A stretch of 64,000 nucleotides of DNA from Candidatus Merdisoma merdipullorum (GTDB taxonomy: Bacteria > Bacillota > Clostridia > Lachnospirales > Lachnospiraceae). Positions 26,734-36,032 of the stretch are shown here, piece after piece. Made by a program: the position numbers and the translations under genes. How positions within the stretch are numbered: position 1 is the first letter of the stretch; each line of letters starts with the position of its first letter. The stretch spans positions 1-64,000 of the forward strand of contig DVLE01000015.1 in NCBI GenBank assembly GCA_018715645.1. The letters run 5' to 3'. Below the pieces are notes generated by a model, which was given only the letters and a program-made list of their open reading frames with translations, searched no databases and was not told the DNA's origin.

Positions 26734-27852
26734 ATGGCAGGTCCGGATTCCACCGGAAAGGAAATAAGACAAAGGCGGGAGCCTTTTGACTACAGCTTGC
26801 TGCTGGTCGTGCTGATTCTGGTGGTATTCGGACTTGTTGTGCTTTACAGCACCAGTTCCTACAATGGAATGGTGAAGTTTGCCGACAGGGCGTATTATCT
26901 GAAAAAGCAGCTGTTTGCCACCTCCCTTGGACTGGCGGCCATGTATGCGGTCTCCAAGATCGACTATCACAAATGGCAGAAGTTTGCGGTCCTGGGTTAT
27001 CTCGTCTCTCTTGTGCTGTCTACGGCCGTACTTTTTTTCGGAGACGAGTACAATGGATCGAAAAGATGGCTGTCCATTGGCCCCGTATCCTTTCAGCCAG
27101 CGGAGTTTGCCAAGGTGGCGGTGATCGTGCTGCTGGCTTCCGTGATCAGCCGCCGCGTCCGGAAAATGACATCCCTTAAGCAAATGTTTCTGGTGATGCT
27201 TCTGATTCTGCCGATCGTAGGACTGGTGGGAACGAATAACTTAAGCACGGCCATTATCATCATGGGGATCGCGGTGATCCTGGTCTTCGTGGCCAGTCCC
27301 AAATATCTGCAGTTTGTGGCCATGGGAGGGCTGGGCGTGGGCTTTCTGGCTATTTTCCTGAGTGTGGAGTCGTACCGTCTGGAGCGTCTGGCTATCTGGC
27401 GCAATCCGGAAGCCTATGAGAAGGGGTATCAGACCCTTCAGGGACTTTACGCCATTGGCTCCGGCGGACTGTTCGGCGTGGGTTATGGAAACAGTATGCA
27501 GAAGCTTGGTTTTGTGCCGGAGGCTCAGAATGATATGATTTTTTCCATTGTCTGTGAGGAATTTGGCCTTGTGGGCGCCGTGCTTTTGATGCTCCTGTTT
27601 TTGCTTCTGGTGTGGCGGCTGATGATCATAGCGGTTCATGTGCCGGATCTTCTGGGCAGTCTGATCGCGGCCGGAATCATGGGGCATATTCTGATACAGG
27701 TGATTCTGAATATTGCGGTTGTGACGAATACGATTCCAAATACAGGCATTACCCTCCCCTTTGTAAGTTACGGGGGAACCTCGGTTTTGTTTCTGCTGGC
27801 GGAGATGGGGCTTGCTTTGAATGTGTCCCGGAGCGTCCGTCAGGAACCATAA
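26734..27852 (+). CDS. ftsW: SEDS glycosyltransferase (FtsW/SpoVE)
   Basis: Polymerises lipid II into glycan strands at the septum with its partner class B PBP. It has 372 residues and ten helices. Seen: LYSTSSYNG near 46, FQPAEFAKVAVIVLLAS near 120, an extracellular loop with the catalytic-region Asp/Glu residues (EAQNDMIFSIVCEEFGLVG near 264), and NTIPNTGITLPFVSYGGTS near 332. It starts after GGAGGGTAT. FtsW and the sporulation paralogue SpoVE cannot be separated from sequence alone; only one SEDS gene is in this cluster. Confidence 0.93.
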   Translation: MAGPDSTGKEIRQRREPFDYSLLLVVLILVVFGLVVLYSTSSYNGMVKFADRAYYLKKQLFATSLGLAAMYAVSKIDYHKWQKFAVLGYLVSLVLSTAVLFFGDEYNGSKRWLSIGPVSFQPAEFAKVAVIVLLASVISRRVRKMTSLKQMFLVMLLILPIVGLVGTNNLSTAIIIMGIAVILVFVASPKYLQFVAMGGLGVGFLAIFLSVESYRLERLAIWRNPEAYEKGYQTLQGLYAIGSGGLFGVGYGNSMQKLGFVPEAQNDMIFSIVCEEFGLVGAVLLMLLFLLLVWRLMIIAVHVPDLLGSLIAAGIMGHILIQVILNIAVVTNTIPNTGITLPFVSYGGTSVLFLLAEMGLALNVSRSVRQEP

Positions 27853-27904
27853 GCCTTCTTTGGCATATCTTAAGTGTATAGTGAAAACCGTGGAGGGAAA
27901 GGCT

Positions 27905-29200
27905 TTGGATTATCTGGAAATCGAGGGCGGCAGTCCGCTCTGCGGCGAAGTCCGTATACAGGGATCAAAAAATGCAGTGCTTCCGATTCTCTCCGCAGCT
28001 CTTTTATATCCTGGCGTAACGGTTTTGGAAAACTGTCCCGGAATCTCCGACGTGGCGTCCATGCTGGAGATCCTGAAAGGCTATGGCTGTACAACTCTCA
28101 GAGAAGGAAACAAGCTGATCATAGACGCCGGAAACCTGCATTCCGGCCGGGCCCCGGAGGATTATGCTGGAGTCATGCGTTCTTCTATTATGCTGCTTGG
28201 AAGTTTGCTTGGAAGGCTGGGGGAAGCGTTCCTTCCCTATCCCGGAGGCTGCGTGATCGGAAAAAGGCCCATTGATCTCCATCTGAAAGCTCTGCGGGAG
28301 ATGGGAGCGCAGCTTCAGGAAGAACCGGAAGGGATTCGGGCAGTCTGCGCGCATCCCAAGGGGGCTCGGATTCGCCTGCCTTTTCCGAGCGTGGGCGCTA
28401 CGGAAAATGTAATTCTTCTGGCTGTGAGAGCCGAAGGGACGACGGTTCTGGAGAATGCGGCAAGAGAGCCTGAGATCACGGAGCTTTGCCGTTTCCTGTG
28501 TTCCATGGGAGCAAGGATAAGGGGAGCCGGAACAGGGACGGTCATGGTGACCGGTGTGCAGCGGCTTCATGAGACAGAGTTTACGATTATGCCGGACCGG
28601 ATCGTAGCCGGGACCTATATGCTGCTCACAGCGGCTGCGGGCGGGAAGGTGATTCTGCGTGACGTGCCGCTTTGGCAGCTTGCGTCGGTGAGAAAAACAC
28701 TTGCAGGGATGGGCGTGCGGCTGGAAGGCAAAGACCTGAAAGAGACAAAAAAAGGCGAAGGGAAGCTGGATGAGAAGGCTTCGGACGTACTGCTCTTTAG
28801 TCCCGGACGTATCCGGGGAGGCCTTCAGATCAGTACGGCTCCCTATCCGGGTTTTCCGACGGATCTTCAGTCTCCTCTTATGGCGGCTCTCTGTACGGCT
28901 GAAGGGGAAAGCGTAGTCGAAGAGAGGATTTTTGAAGCCAGGTTCAAGACGGCGGAGGAGCTTATCCGTATGGGAGCGGATATTTGTATCCAGGGTTCCA
29001 GAGCCTGCATCCGGGGAACCGGAAGGCTTCACGGGGAAAGGGTGGAGGCCAGAGAATTGAGGGGAGGAGCGGCTCTTTGCATCGCTGCGGCCGCTGCGGA
29101 AGGAAAGACCACAATCCACCAGTACCATTATATTGCGCGTGGGTATGAAAATATAATCAGGGATTTAAAAGCCCTGGGGGTTGTGGTAAACTATGGATAA
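27905..29200 (+). CDS. murA: UDP-N-acetylglucosamine 1-carboxyvinyltransferase
   Basis: First committed step of peptidoglycan synthesis: transfers enolpyruvate from PEP to UDP-GlcNAc. It has 431 residues. Seen: IQGSKNAVLPILSAALL near 20 with the conserved Lys-Asn, the catalytic cysteine in YPGGCVIGKRPIDLHL near 115, and DRIVAGTYM near 228. A TTG start at 27905 is chosen because GGAGGG lies 7 bases upstream and the protein then begins DYLEIEGG, the usual MurA N-terminus. The family normally carries GAKNA where this has GSKNA. It occupies the slot between ftsW and ftsQ that often holds murG. Confidence 0.93.
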   Translation: MDYLEIEGGSPLCGEVRIQGSKNAVLPILSAALLYPGVTVLENCPGISDVASMLEILKGYGCTTLREGNKLIIDAGNLHSGRAPEDYAGVMRSSIMLLGSLLGRLGEAFLPYPGGCVIGKRPIDLHLKALREMGAQLQEEPEGIRAVCAHPKGARIRLPFPSVGATENVILLAVRAEGTTVLENAAREPEITELCRFLCSMGARIRGAGTGTVMVTGVQRLHETEFTIMPDRIVAGTYMLLTAAAGGKVILRDVPLWQLASVRKTLAGMGVRLEGKDLKETKKGEGKLDEKASDVLLFSPGRIRGGLQISTAPYPGFPTDLQSPLMAALCTAEGESVVEERIFEARFKTAEELIRMGADICIQGSRACIRGTGRLHGERVEARELRGGAALCIAAAAAEGKTTIHQYHYIARGYENIIRDLKALGVVVNYG

Positions 29201-29291
29201 CGGCGGCCGGCAGGCCGTCGGAGGATCCGGAAGGAGGAAGCCGGGAAAACAATGGTTTTCCTGACAGGACAGGCAGAAACAGAGGAAGCGG

Positions 29292-30038
29292 ATGATGAGA
29301 TTTCGGAAACGGGAAAAGAAAGAGAGGAGAGGCAGAGGATTTCTGGTGGCGGCTGTTTTGGTCTTGGTATTGCTGCTGGCAGGCGCGCTTGCGGTGACCC
29401 TGTTCCAGATTCGGGAGGTGGAAGTCACGGGCAACAGCTTCTATACGCAGCAGGAAATCGAGGATAAGGTCATGACGGACAGATATTCCTCCAATTCCCT
29501 GTATCTTTATTTGAAATACAATTATCTGGACACGGAGGAGATCCCTTTTATTGACAAGATCGAGATCAGCCTTCTCTCTCCGGGCAAGGTCCGGATTCGT
29601 GTCTATGAAAAAAGTATTGTAGGGTATGTGACGTATATGGGCTCCAACTTTTACTTTGATCAGGATGGGGTGATTGTTGAGAGCTCTTCTGAGGTAAAGG
29701 AAGGGATTCCCTGTATTTCAGGCCTGAAATTCAGTTCCCTTGCCCTCTATCAGAAGCTGGCAGTGGAGGATGACGCTGTCTTCGACGAGATTCTGACCAT
29801 CACTCAGCTTGTAGAAAAGTACGAGCTGCGGCCGGAGCGGATTGAATTTTCAGACGATTTGTCTCTGACCCTCTATTTTGAACAGGTCAGAGTTGCTCTG
29901 GGGAACAGCGGCTCCCTGGAAGAGAAGGTAGGAAGGCTCCATGATCTGTATCCGGATCTGGAAGGACGAGCCGGCGTATTTCATATGGAAAACTATACGG
30001 AAGACTCCAAGTTCATCAGCTTTGAGCAGGATGAATAA
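29292..30038 (+). CDS. ftsQ: Division protein FtsQ/DivIB
   Basis: Bitopic septal protein of 248 residues: a basic cytoplasmic start (RFRKREKKERRGR), one helix (about 16-36), then a POTRA domain beginning FQIREVEVTGNSFYTQQEIEDKV and a beta domain with PGKVRIRVYEK and the YFDQDGVIVESS segment. It bridges FtsL/DivIC and the PBP. Two consecutive ATG codons (29292 and 29295) follow AGAGGAAGCGG; either may serve. It is ahead of ftsZ by 141 bp and likely in the cluster transcript. Confidence 0.9.
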   Translation: MMRFRKREKKERRGRGFLVAAVLVLVLLLAGALAVTLFQIREVEVTGNSFYTQQEIEDKVMTDRYSSNSLYLYLKYNYLDTEEIPFIDKIEISLLSPGKVRIRVYEKSIVGYVTYMGSNFYFDQDGVIVESSSEVKEGIPCISGLKFSSLALYQKLAVEDDAVFDEILTITQLVEKYELRPERIEFSDDLSLTLYFEQVRVALGNSGSLEEKVGRLHDLYPDLEGRAGVFHMENYTEDSKFISFEQDE

Positions 30039-30072
30039 GAAAAATATTTTTTGGAAATCTTATAAATAAAGG

Positions 30073-30101
30073 TTGATTAATTATGGAAAAAAAGTTATCA
30101 T
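30073..30101 (+). promoter_or_regulatory. Internal promoter for ftsZ
   Basis: TTGATT (30073-30078), a 17-bp spacer and TATCAT (30096-30101). It gives ftsZ its own promoter inside the cluster, as is common for this dosage-sensitive gene. Confidence 0.6.
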
Positions 30102-30179
30102 ATATTGTATGAGAAAATTCCGAAGATAAAATTTCAGAATAATTATAGATAGATAGGACAGGGATAGGAGGGCAAAATC

Positions 30180-31343
30180 TTGCTTGAGATTATGATGAAT
30201 GATGCGGAATCGGCGGCGAGAATTATTGTGATTGGAGTGGGCGGCGCCGGAAATAATGCTGTAAACCGCATGATAGATGAGCAGATTGGCGGAGTAGAGT
30301 TTATCGGAATTAATACGGACAAGCAGGCTCTGCAGCTTTGCAAGGCAGAGCGTACCATACAGATCGGAGAGAAGCTGACAAAGGGACTCGGCGCCGGAGC
30401 CAAGCCGGAGATCGGCGAGAAGGCTGCTGAGGAAAGCATCGAGGAGATCAAAGAAGCCATTCAGGGAGCGGATATGGTATTCGTTACCTGCGGTATGGGC
30501 GGCGGCACGGGTACCGGAGGAGCGCCGGTAGTCGCAAGGCTCGCGAAGGATATGGGAATCCTGACGGTAGGCGTAGTGACAAAGCCCTTTAAGTTTGAAG
30601 CCAAGACACGTATGAACAATGCGCTGACAGGTATCCAGAAGCTGAAGGAAAGCGTGGATACCCTGATTGTGATCCCCAACGATAAACTGCTGGAGATCGT
30701 GGACAGACGGACCACGATGCCGGACGCTTTGAAGAAAGCGGACGAGGTGCTGCAGCAGGCGGTTCAGGGAATCACCGATCTGATTAACCTCCCGGCCCTG
30801 ATCAACCTTGATTTTGCAGACGTACAGACGGTTATGACAGACAAGGGAATCGCCCATATCGGTATCGGTTCCGGAAAGGGCGACGATAAGGCCCTCGACG
30901 CGGTGAAGCAGGCGGTGGCAAGTCCGCTTCTGGAGACGACGATCGTTGGAGCTTCCCATGTGATTATCAATATTTCCGGAGATATTTCCCTTATGGACGC
31001 GAACGACGCGGCAAGCTTTGTACAGGATCTGGCAGGCGACGACGCGAACATCATCTTTGGTGCGATGTATGACGATACATACACCGACGAAGCGACGATC
31101 ACCGTGATTGCTACCGGTCTTGACGAAAAGAGTTCCACGAAGGTGCTGCCGAAGAACAGCAGCTTCGGAAAGCTTTCAAGCGCCGCTGCTGCAAAGACGG
31201 CTGCTTCAGCAGGAACGACAGGCACACAGACGGAGCCGCCTGTGTTTAAGCCGCTTCCGGGACTGAATACGCCGAAGCGTCCGGAGAGCAAGATTCCGGA
31301 GACAGAGATTAAGATTCCGGAGTTTTTGCAGAGAAACAAATAA
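30180..31343 (+). CDS. ftsZ: Cell division GTPase FtsZ
   Basis: Tubulin-like GTPase forming the Z ring. It has 387 residues. Seen: [15 protein letters not shown] near 17, the tubulin signature [15 protein letters not shown] near 107, and the T7 loop [11 protein letters not shown] near 210. A variable linker follows, then the conserved C-terminal peptide [14 protein letters not shown], the docking site for FtsA/SepF/EzrA. The TTG start at 30180 has GGAGGG 7 bases upstream; the ATG at 30192 would be 19 bases away. It is the last gene of the cluster, closed by a terminator. Confidence 0.97.
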   Translation: MLEIMMNDAESAARIIVIGVGGAGNNAVNRMIDEQIGGVEFIGINTDKQALQLCKAERTIQIGEKLTKGLGAGAKPEIGEKAAEESIEEIKEAIQGADMVFVTCGMGGGTGTGGAPVVARLAKDMGILTVGVVTKPFKFEAKTRMNNALTGIQKLKESVDTLIVIPNDKLLEIVDRRTTMPDALKKADEVLQQAVQGITDLINLPALINLDFADVQTVMTDKGIAHIGIGSGKGDDKALDAVKQAVASPLLETTIVGASHVIINISGDISLMDANDAASFVQDLAGDDANIIFGAMYDDTYTDEATITVIATGLDEKSSTKVLPKNSSFGKLSSAAAAKTAASAGTTGTQTEPPVFKPLPGLNTPKRPESKIPETEIKIPEFLQRNK

Positions 31344-31385
31344 TGGAAATATTCACGCCGCCGCAGTGCGGCAGTGAAATCGGGA

Positions 31386-31425
31386 GGGTGTCACAAAAGT
31401 TTTCGTACTTTTGCGGCGCCCTTTC
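31386..31425 (+). terminator. Terminator after ftsZ
   Basis: A 15-base stem GGGTGTCACAAAAGT / ACTTTTGCGGCGCCC, with three G-U type pairs and a six-base loop, is followed by TTTCCGCTTGTT. Confidence 0.65.
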
Positions 31426-31515
31426 CGCTTGTTGATTTATCAAAAAACACTTGACCTTTTGAAAAATATGGAGCAGTATAGAAAGGAAGTTTTTGAAAAA
31501 CAGGAGTAAAGAGAT

Positions 31516-32715
31516 ATGTTTGTATTGAGGAAAGTATACTGCAGGATTTTTCAGAAAATATTCCGGGCGGCTCTGCCCATCCTTCCCTACCGGAAACCGA
31601 AGCTTCTCCATTCTGTATCGGAGATCCCGGAAGTATGCCGGAAATGGAAGGTGGATTCGGTGATGATCGTCACAGACGCGGGGATCCGCGCCATGGGACT
31701 GACGGATTTTCTGGAGAAGACTTTGGAGGAAAATCATATCGGCTGCTGCGTCTATGATCGTACCGTGGCCAATCCTACGATCTGGAATGTGGAGGAAGCG
31801 AGAGAGCTGTATCTGGAAAGAGGGGCTCAGGCCATCATAGCTTTCGGAGGCGGCTCCTCCATGGACTGCGCCAAGGCTGCGGGCGCCCGGATCGCGAAAC
31901 CCAATCAAAGCATCAGCCAGATGAAGGGGCTTCTGAAGGTACACAAAAAGCTTCCGCTGCTGATCGCCGTGCCGACTACGGCGGGAACAGGCAGCGAGAC
32001 GACGCTGGCCGCCGTGATCACGGACAGTGAAAAGCATTATAAGTATCCGATCAACGATTTCAGCCTGATCCCGCTCTACGCAGTGCTGGATTACCATGAG
32101 ACGGTGGGTCTTCCGAAAAGCATCACCGCTTCTACCGGCATGGACGCTCTGACCCATGCGGTGGAGGCTTACATTGGAGGTTCCACGACGAGAGAGACGA
32201 GGGCTATGGCGGAGGAGGCTGTGCGTCTGATTCACCAGCACCTTAAGGCGGCCTATGACGACGGCCATAATAAGGCTGCGCGCAAGGGAATGCTGAAGGC
32301 TGCTTACTGCGCGGGCGTAGCTTTCACAAAGTCTTATGTAGGCTATGTTCACGCTGTGGCTCATTCTCTGGGCGGTCAGTATGGCACGCCTCACGGCCTG
32401 GCGAATGCCGTGATACTTCCGGTAGTGCTGCGGATGTATGGCCCTTCCTGTGAAAAGAAGCTGGCTCGGCTGGCACGAAACACAGGCGTCGTGGACGCGG
32501 CTCTGGACGATGGCGAGACCTCCCGTCTTTTTATTGACTGGGTTCAGGAAATGAACGATTCCATGGGAATACCCAGGAAGCTGTCCGGCATCCGGGAGGA
32601 GGATATTCGTCAGATGGCGAAGCACGCGGACAAAGAGGGAAATCCGCTGTATCCTGTGCCGAAGCTGATGAACCGGAAAGAGCTGGAAGCGATTTATTAC
32701 GCGGTAAAGGAGTAA
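31516..32715 (+). CDS. Iron-containing alcohol dehydrogenase
   Basis: Group III (Fe-ADH) NAD(P)H-dependent oxidoreductase of 399 residues. Seen: the nucleotide loop FGGGSSMDCAKA near 114, PTTAGTGSETT near 152, and the metal-binding histidines in DALTHAVEAY near 213 and HAVAHSLGGQYGTPHGLANA near 277. Most relatives reduce aldehydes to alcohols; the substrate is not evident. The gene ends 4 bp before an aldehyde dehydrogenase, so the pair probably interconverts an alcohol, its aldehyde and the acid. The start follows GGAGTAAAGAGAT. Confidence 0.9.
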   Translation: MFVLRKVYCRIFQKIFRAALPILPYRKPKLLHSVSEIPEVCRKWKVDSVMIVTDAGIRAMGLTDFLEKTLEENHIGCCVYDRTVANPTIWNVEEARELYLERGAQAIIAFGGGSSMDCAKAAGARIAKPNQSISQMKGLLKVHKKLPLLIAVPTTAGTGSETTLAAVITDSEKHYKYPINDFSLIPLYAVLDYHETVGLPKSITASTGMDALTHAVEAYIGGSTTRETRAMAEEAVRLIHQHLKAAYDDGHNKAARKGMLKAAYCAGVAFTKSYVGYVHAVAHSLGGQYGTPHGLANAVILPVVLRMYGPSCEKKLARLARNTGVVDAALDDGETSRLFIDWVQEMNDSMGIPRKLSGIREEDIRQMAKHADKEGNPLYPVPKLMNRKELEAIYYAVKE

Positions 32716-32719
32716 GGGA

Positions 32720-34102
32720 ATGGAAACCGAAAAGAATCTGGAAAAGCTGGTGGAAAAACAGAGAACTTATTTTGCGGAAGGAAAGACGCTTCCTGTGCAG
32801 GAACGCATCCGGGCGCTGGAGCGGCTTGGACAGGCGCTTAAGAGCAGCGAGGCGGAGCTTTGCCGGGCGCTTAGGGCGGATCTTGGAAAATCCCGGACGG
32901 AAAGCTATATGTGCGAGATAGGACTTACTCTTTCAGAACTTGGGTATGTAAAGAAGCATCTGCGCTCCTGGAGCAAGGACAGGCGTGTGCGCACGCCTTT
33001 GTCGCAGTTTCATGCCAGGAGCTTTACCGTGCAGGAACCGTACGGCGTCGTGCTTGTGATGTCGCCCTGGAATTATCCGGTGCTTCTGACGCTGGAGCCT
33101 TTGATCGGCGCCCTGGCTGCCGGAAACTGCTGCGTGGTGAAGCCCTCGGCCTATTCCCCGGAGACTTCTTCCGTGATGGCGAAGATCCTGCGGAGTGTAT
33201 TTCCGGAGGAGTACGTGGCCGTGGTGGAAGGCGGAAGACAGGAAAATCAAGGACTTCTGGCGCAGAAATTTGATTATATCTTTTTTACAGGCGGCGTAAA
33301 TGTGGGGAAGCTGGTGATGGAGAAGGCCAGCGCGCACCTGACGCCCGTCACACTGGAGCTGGGAGGAAAAAGCCCCTGCATCATCGACGAAACCGCGAAT
33401 CTGAAGCTGGCTGCGAGACGGCTGGCCTTCGGAAAATATTTGAACTGCGGTCAGACCTGCGTGGCGCCTGATTATGTGCTTGTCCATGAGAAGGTAAAGG
33501 AACGGTTCCTTGGGTATGTAAAGGAAGAAATTGTCCGTATGTACGGAGAGCGACCGCTGGAAAATCCTGATTACGGGAAAATTGTGAACCGGAAGCATTT
33601 TGACCGGCTTCTGGGACTTATGAACCCGGAGAAGCTTGTATTTGGCGGAGAAAGCAGAGAGGAGAGCCTGCAGATCGCTCCCGCGGTACTGGACGGCGTG
33701 ACGCCGGAGGACGCGGTGATGCAGGAGGAGATCTTCGGACCTCTGCTTCCGATTCTGACGGTGCGTTCCATGGAGGAGGCCCTTTCCTTTGTGAACGATC
33801 GTCCCAAGCCTCTGGCTTTCTATATCTTTACCCAGGATAAGAAGGTGGAGCAGATGTTCCTGCGCCGGGCCTCCTTTGGCGGCGGCTGCGTGAACGATAC
33901 GATCATTCATCTGGCGACTTCGGCCATGGGCTTCGGAGGCGTCGGGAACAGCGGCATGGGCTCCTACCACGGAAAGAAAAGCTTCGATACCTTTAGTCAT
34001 GAAAAGAGCATCGTGAAGAAGTATAACTGGATCGATCTGCCCATGCGTTATCAGCCCTACACAGAGCAGAAGGAAAAAATGATCCGGACCTTCCTGAAAT
34101 AA
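32720..34102 (+). CDS. NAD(P)-dependent aldehyde dehydrogenase (class 3-like)
   Basis: A 460-residue aldehyde dehydrogenase oxidising aldehydes to acids. Seen: the cofactor segment VLVMSPWNYPVLLTLEPL near 111, FFTGGVNVGKLVME near 192, the catalytic Glu in TLELGGKSPCIID near 213, and the catalytic Cys in NCGQTCVAPDYVL near 246. It lacks the extended N-terminus of CoA-acylating enzymes, and no CoA motif is seen. The short form with a late C-terminal hydrophobic stretch resembles class 3/fatty aldehyde enzymes. It is translationally close to the alcohol dehydrogenase. Confidence 0.9.
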   Translation: METEKNLEKLVEKQRTYFAEGKTLPVQERIRALERLGQALKSSEAELCRALRADLGKSRTESYMCEIGLTLSELGYVKKHLRSWSKDRRVRTPLSQFHARSFTVQEPYGVVLVMSPWNYPVLLTLEPLIGALAAGNCCVVKPSAYSPETSSVMAKILRSVFPEEYVAVVEGGRQENQGLLAQKFDYIFFTGGVNVGKLVMEKASAHLTPVTLELGGKSPCIIDETANLKLAARRLAFGKYLNCGQTCVAPDYVLVHEKVKERFLGYVKEEIVRMYGERPLENPDYGKIVNRKHFDRLLGLMNPEKLVFGGESREESLQIAPAVLDGVTPEDAVMQEEIFGPLLPILTVRSMEEALSFVNDRPKPLAFYIFTQDKKVEQMFLRRASFGGGCVNDTIIHLATSAMGFGGVGNSGMGSYHGKKSFDTFSHEKSIVKKYNWIDLPMRYQPYTEQKEKMIRTFLK

Positions 34103-34150
34103 AGGATGACGCGGGATTAACTTTGTAAAATACGATAGTTACCGAGATAA

Positions 34151-34187
34151 AAGGGAGCGGCGGCCGCAGCGGACGCCACTCCCTTTT
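34151..34187. terminator. Bidirectional terminator between aldehyde dehydrogenase and sigE
   Basis: AAGGGAGCGGCGGCCGC pairs with GCGGACGCCACTCCCTT, and T follows on the plus strand and A precedes it (TTTTAT on the minus strand). It serves both convergent transcripts. Confidence 0.8.
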
Positions 34188-34208
34188 GCGTATGGTACAC
34201 AGACGCTA
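34188..34208 (+). repeat. Degenerate solo tail of the hairpin element family
   Basis: GCGTATGGTACACAGACGCT resembles the family tail (TTGGTACATCGACGCTA) at 11616-11630. The match is short, so membership is tentative. Confidence 0.35.
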
Positions 34209-34211
34209 TTT

Positions 34212-34952
34212 CTATTCATATTTCATGATTTCTTTTTTCAGCCTTCGGATGATCTTCTTTTCCAGCCTCGATATGTAGGACTGGGAGATTCCGAGCATAT
34301 CGGCCACCTCTTTCTGTGTCATCTCCTGGCCGAGAGGATTTTTCAGTCCGAAGCGAAGCTCCACAATCGTGCGCTCCCGCTCAGAGAGCTTTTGGATGGC
34401 TTTGTCCAGTAGTTTTCGTTCCATTTCCGTCTCTATATCGCGATAAATGACGTCCTCGTCGGTACCCAGAATGTCTGAGAGCAGAAGTTCATTTCCGTCC
34501 CAGTCCACGTTCAGGGGTTCGTCAATGGATACTTCCAGCCGGGTTTTGTTGTTTCTGCGCAGATACATCAGGATTTCATTTTCGATGCAGCGCGAAGCAT
34601 AGGTGGCAAGCTTGATGTTCTTGCTGCTGTTAAACGTATTGATAGCCTTGATAAGCCCAATGGTTCCGATGGAGATCAGATCCTCCACGCCTACGCCTGT
34701 ATTATCGAATTTCTTTGCTATGTAAACAACCAGACGGAGATTGTGCTCGATCAGAAGGGAACGGGCGGCATTTCCTGTATCGGTGCCGAGTTCCCGGATG
34801 GCGCGGGCCTCCTCCTCGGCCTCCAGCGGGGCCGGAAGGACCTCTGCGCCTCCGATATAGTGAACGTCATTTTGCTTTCCCATAAAAAGGGAAGAAAAAT
34901 TCGGTATGAGTTTTAACTGAACCTGATTTGGGATCGCCACTTTAATCAGCAT
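34212..34952 (-). CDS. sigE: Sporulation sigma factor SigE
   Basis: Mother-cell-specific sigma factor made as inactive pro-SigE; 246 residues. The first about 25 residues ([20 protein letters not shown]) form the membrane-associating pro-sequence that SpoIIGA removes. Region 2 follows with [20 protein letters not shown] near 88 and [20 protein letters not shown] near 112. Region 4 ends with [22 protein letters not shown]. It is directly behind spoIIGA (5 bp gap), the standard operon. It is transcribed away from the division cluster rather than with it. Confidence 0.96.
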   Translation of the reverse strand: MLIKVAIPNQVQLKLIPNFSSLFMGKQNDVHYIGGAEVLPAPLEAEEEARAIRELGTDTGNAARSLLIEHNLRLVVYIAKKFDNTGVGVEDLISIGTIGLIKAINTFNSSKNIKLATYASRCIENEILMYLRRNNKTRLEVSIDEPLNVDWDGNELLLSDILGTDEDVIYRDIETEMERKLLDKAIQKLSERERTIVELRFGLKNPLGQEMTQKEVADMLGISQSYISRLEKKIIRRLKKEIMKYE

Positions 34953-34957
34953 TGTCT

Positions 34958-35797
34958 TTATTTCCTCCTCAAAATTGTTCTGTGTGCCGTGCGGCCTTCT
35001 TTGTTCTGCTCCAGCAGAGCCGGATGCAGCAGGATGTCATATTCTTTTTTGGAAGAAAGTGGTTCTTTTGTAACTCCGAGCAGAGGCCGCTCTATGCTCC
35101 GGATAGAGCCGTCCCCGGTCTCGATCTGAAGAAAATCTGCGTAAAATCCGGGGAGAAGACCGCTGCTTTTTCCGATGCTGCGATAAGGCACCGGATAGTA
35201 CAGGACCCCCTCCGTCCCGCAGAGCGCGTCCTTAAGTTCCGCGGTCAGTATGCTGACCGGCTTTCCGAAAACAGGATCCCGAAGCCCGTTTCCGGTGTCT
35301 ACAAGCCCCCGGACCTTAAGCGTATGGCCGCGAAAGCCCAGGGTGACGGAATAAATGTGCTGTTCCTTTTGACGGAAACGCATAAGCCAGCTCATGCCAA
35401 GAGACAAAAGCCAGTAGCTTGCGAGCGAAAGACCGAGAAAAGGATAGACGGGAAGTCTTAGGTAACTCTGAAGCCAGCCGAAAATGCCGCCCAGAAGAAA
35501 GCTGCACAGGTAAAGCAGAAGCAGCGCCTTTCCTAAAATACGCATACTTCCGGGCTTCAGTGAAAGCCATACCATGGCGGCGGCAGCGCCCGTGTGCAGC
35601 AGCAGAAACGTAAGACGGGGGCATTCCGGAAGGTATACATAGACAAGGCAGAGAAGCAGGCTTCCAAGAGCCGCGGAAAGGATTCTGCGAAGCCGTCCCG
35701 CGCTAAGCTTCATCAGTCTTGCGGTTATGGTGAGCAGCAGATAGTCAAGCAGCAGATTTTCCAGAAACAGCACATCTATGTACAGCACATAATACAC
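34958..35797 (-). CDS. spoIIGA: Pro-SigE processing protease SpoIIGA
   Basis: Membrane aspartic-type protease activated by SpoIIR from the forespore to mature pro-SigE. It has 279 residues: five membrane helices in the N-terminal half ([20 protein letters not shown] onward) and a cytoplasmic protease domain with the catalytic Asp in [17 protein letters not shown] near 168. It stands first in the operon with sigE. The upstream region carries a long-spacer promoter with 0A-like boxes. Confidence 0.95.
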   Translation of the reverse strand: MYYVLYIDVLFLENLLLDYLLLTITARLMKLSAGRLRRILSAALGSLLLCLVYVYLPECPRLTFLLLHTGAAAAMVWLSLKPGSMRILGKALLLLYLCSFLLGGIFGWLQSYLRLPVYPFLGLSLASYWLLSLGMSWLMRFRQKEQHIYSVTLGFRGHTLKVRGLVDTGNGLRDPVFGKPVSILTAELKDALCGTEGVLYYPVPYRSIGKSSGLLPGFYADFLQIETGDGSIRSIERPLLGVTKEPLSSKKEYDILLHPALLEQNKEGRTAHRTILRRK

Positions 35798-35820
35798 AGT
35801 CCACCTTCTTTCTGTCCCTC

Positions 35821-35896
35821 ATTATAGAGAAGGGGTTCCGCGAAATATGTCAAAGGAGAGGAGATGGAGGGCTGATTTTTCTCCTGTTTTTCGACG
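35821..35896 (-). promoter_or_regulatory. Spo0A-type promoter of spoIIGA-sigE
   Basis: Read on the minus strand: TTGACA (35853-35848), a 21-bp spacer and TATAAT (35826-35821). Perfect hexamers with an over-long spacer are the hallmark of the Bacillus spoIIG promoter, which uses SigA and needs Spo0A. TGTCAAA overlapping the -35 and CGTCGAA at 35896-35890 each differ from the 0A box TGTCGAA at one base. Confidence 0.65.
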
Positions 35897-35932
35897 TATT
35901 TTGCAGAACGGAAACAAAAAATTTTGATGTCT

Positions 35933-35959
35933 TGCAACATTTGGGAAGGTATGAGACTC
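35933..35959 (+). promoter_or_regulatory. Possible ECF-type promoter of the sigma/propeller operon
   Basis: TGCAAC (35933-35938), a 16-bp spacer and GACTC (35955-35959) resemble the AAC-containing -35 and short -10 of autoregulated ECF sigma promoters. The fit is loose. Confidence 0.3.
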
Positions 35960-36032
35960 TTATTTTACAGAAGTGCATTTCAGAACAGAATTAAGCCCCG
36001 GCAGGGCGATCATATGCATATGAGGTGTGGGA

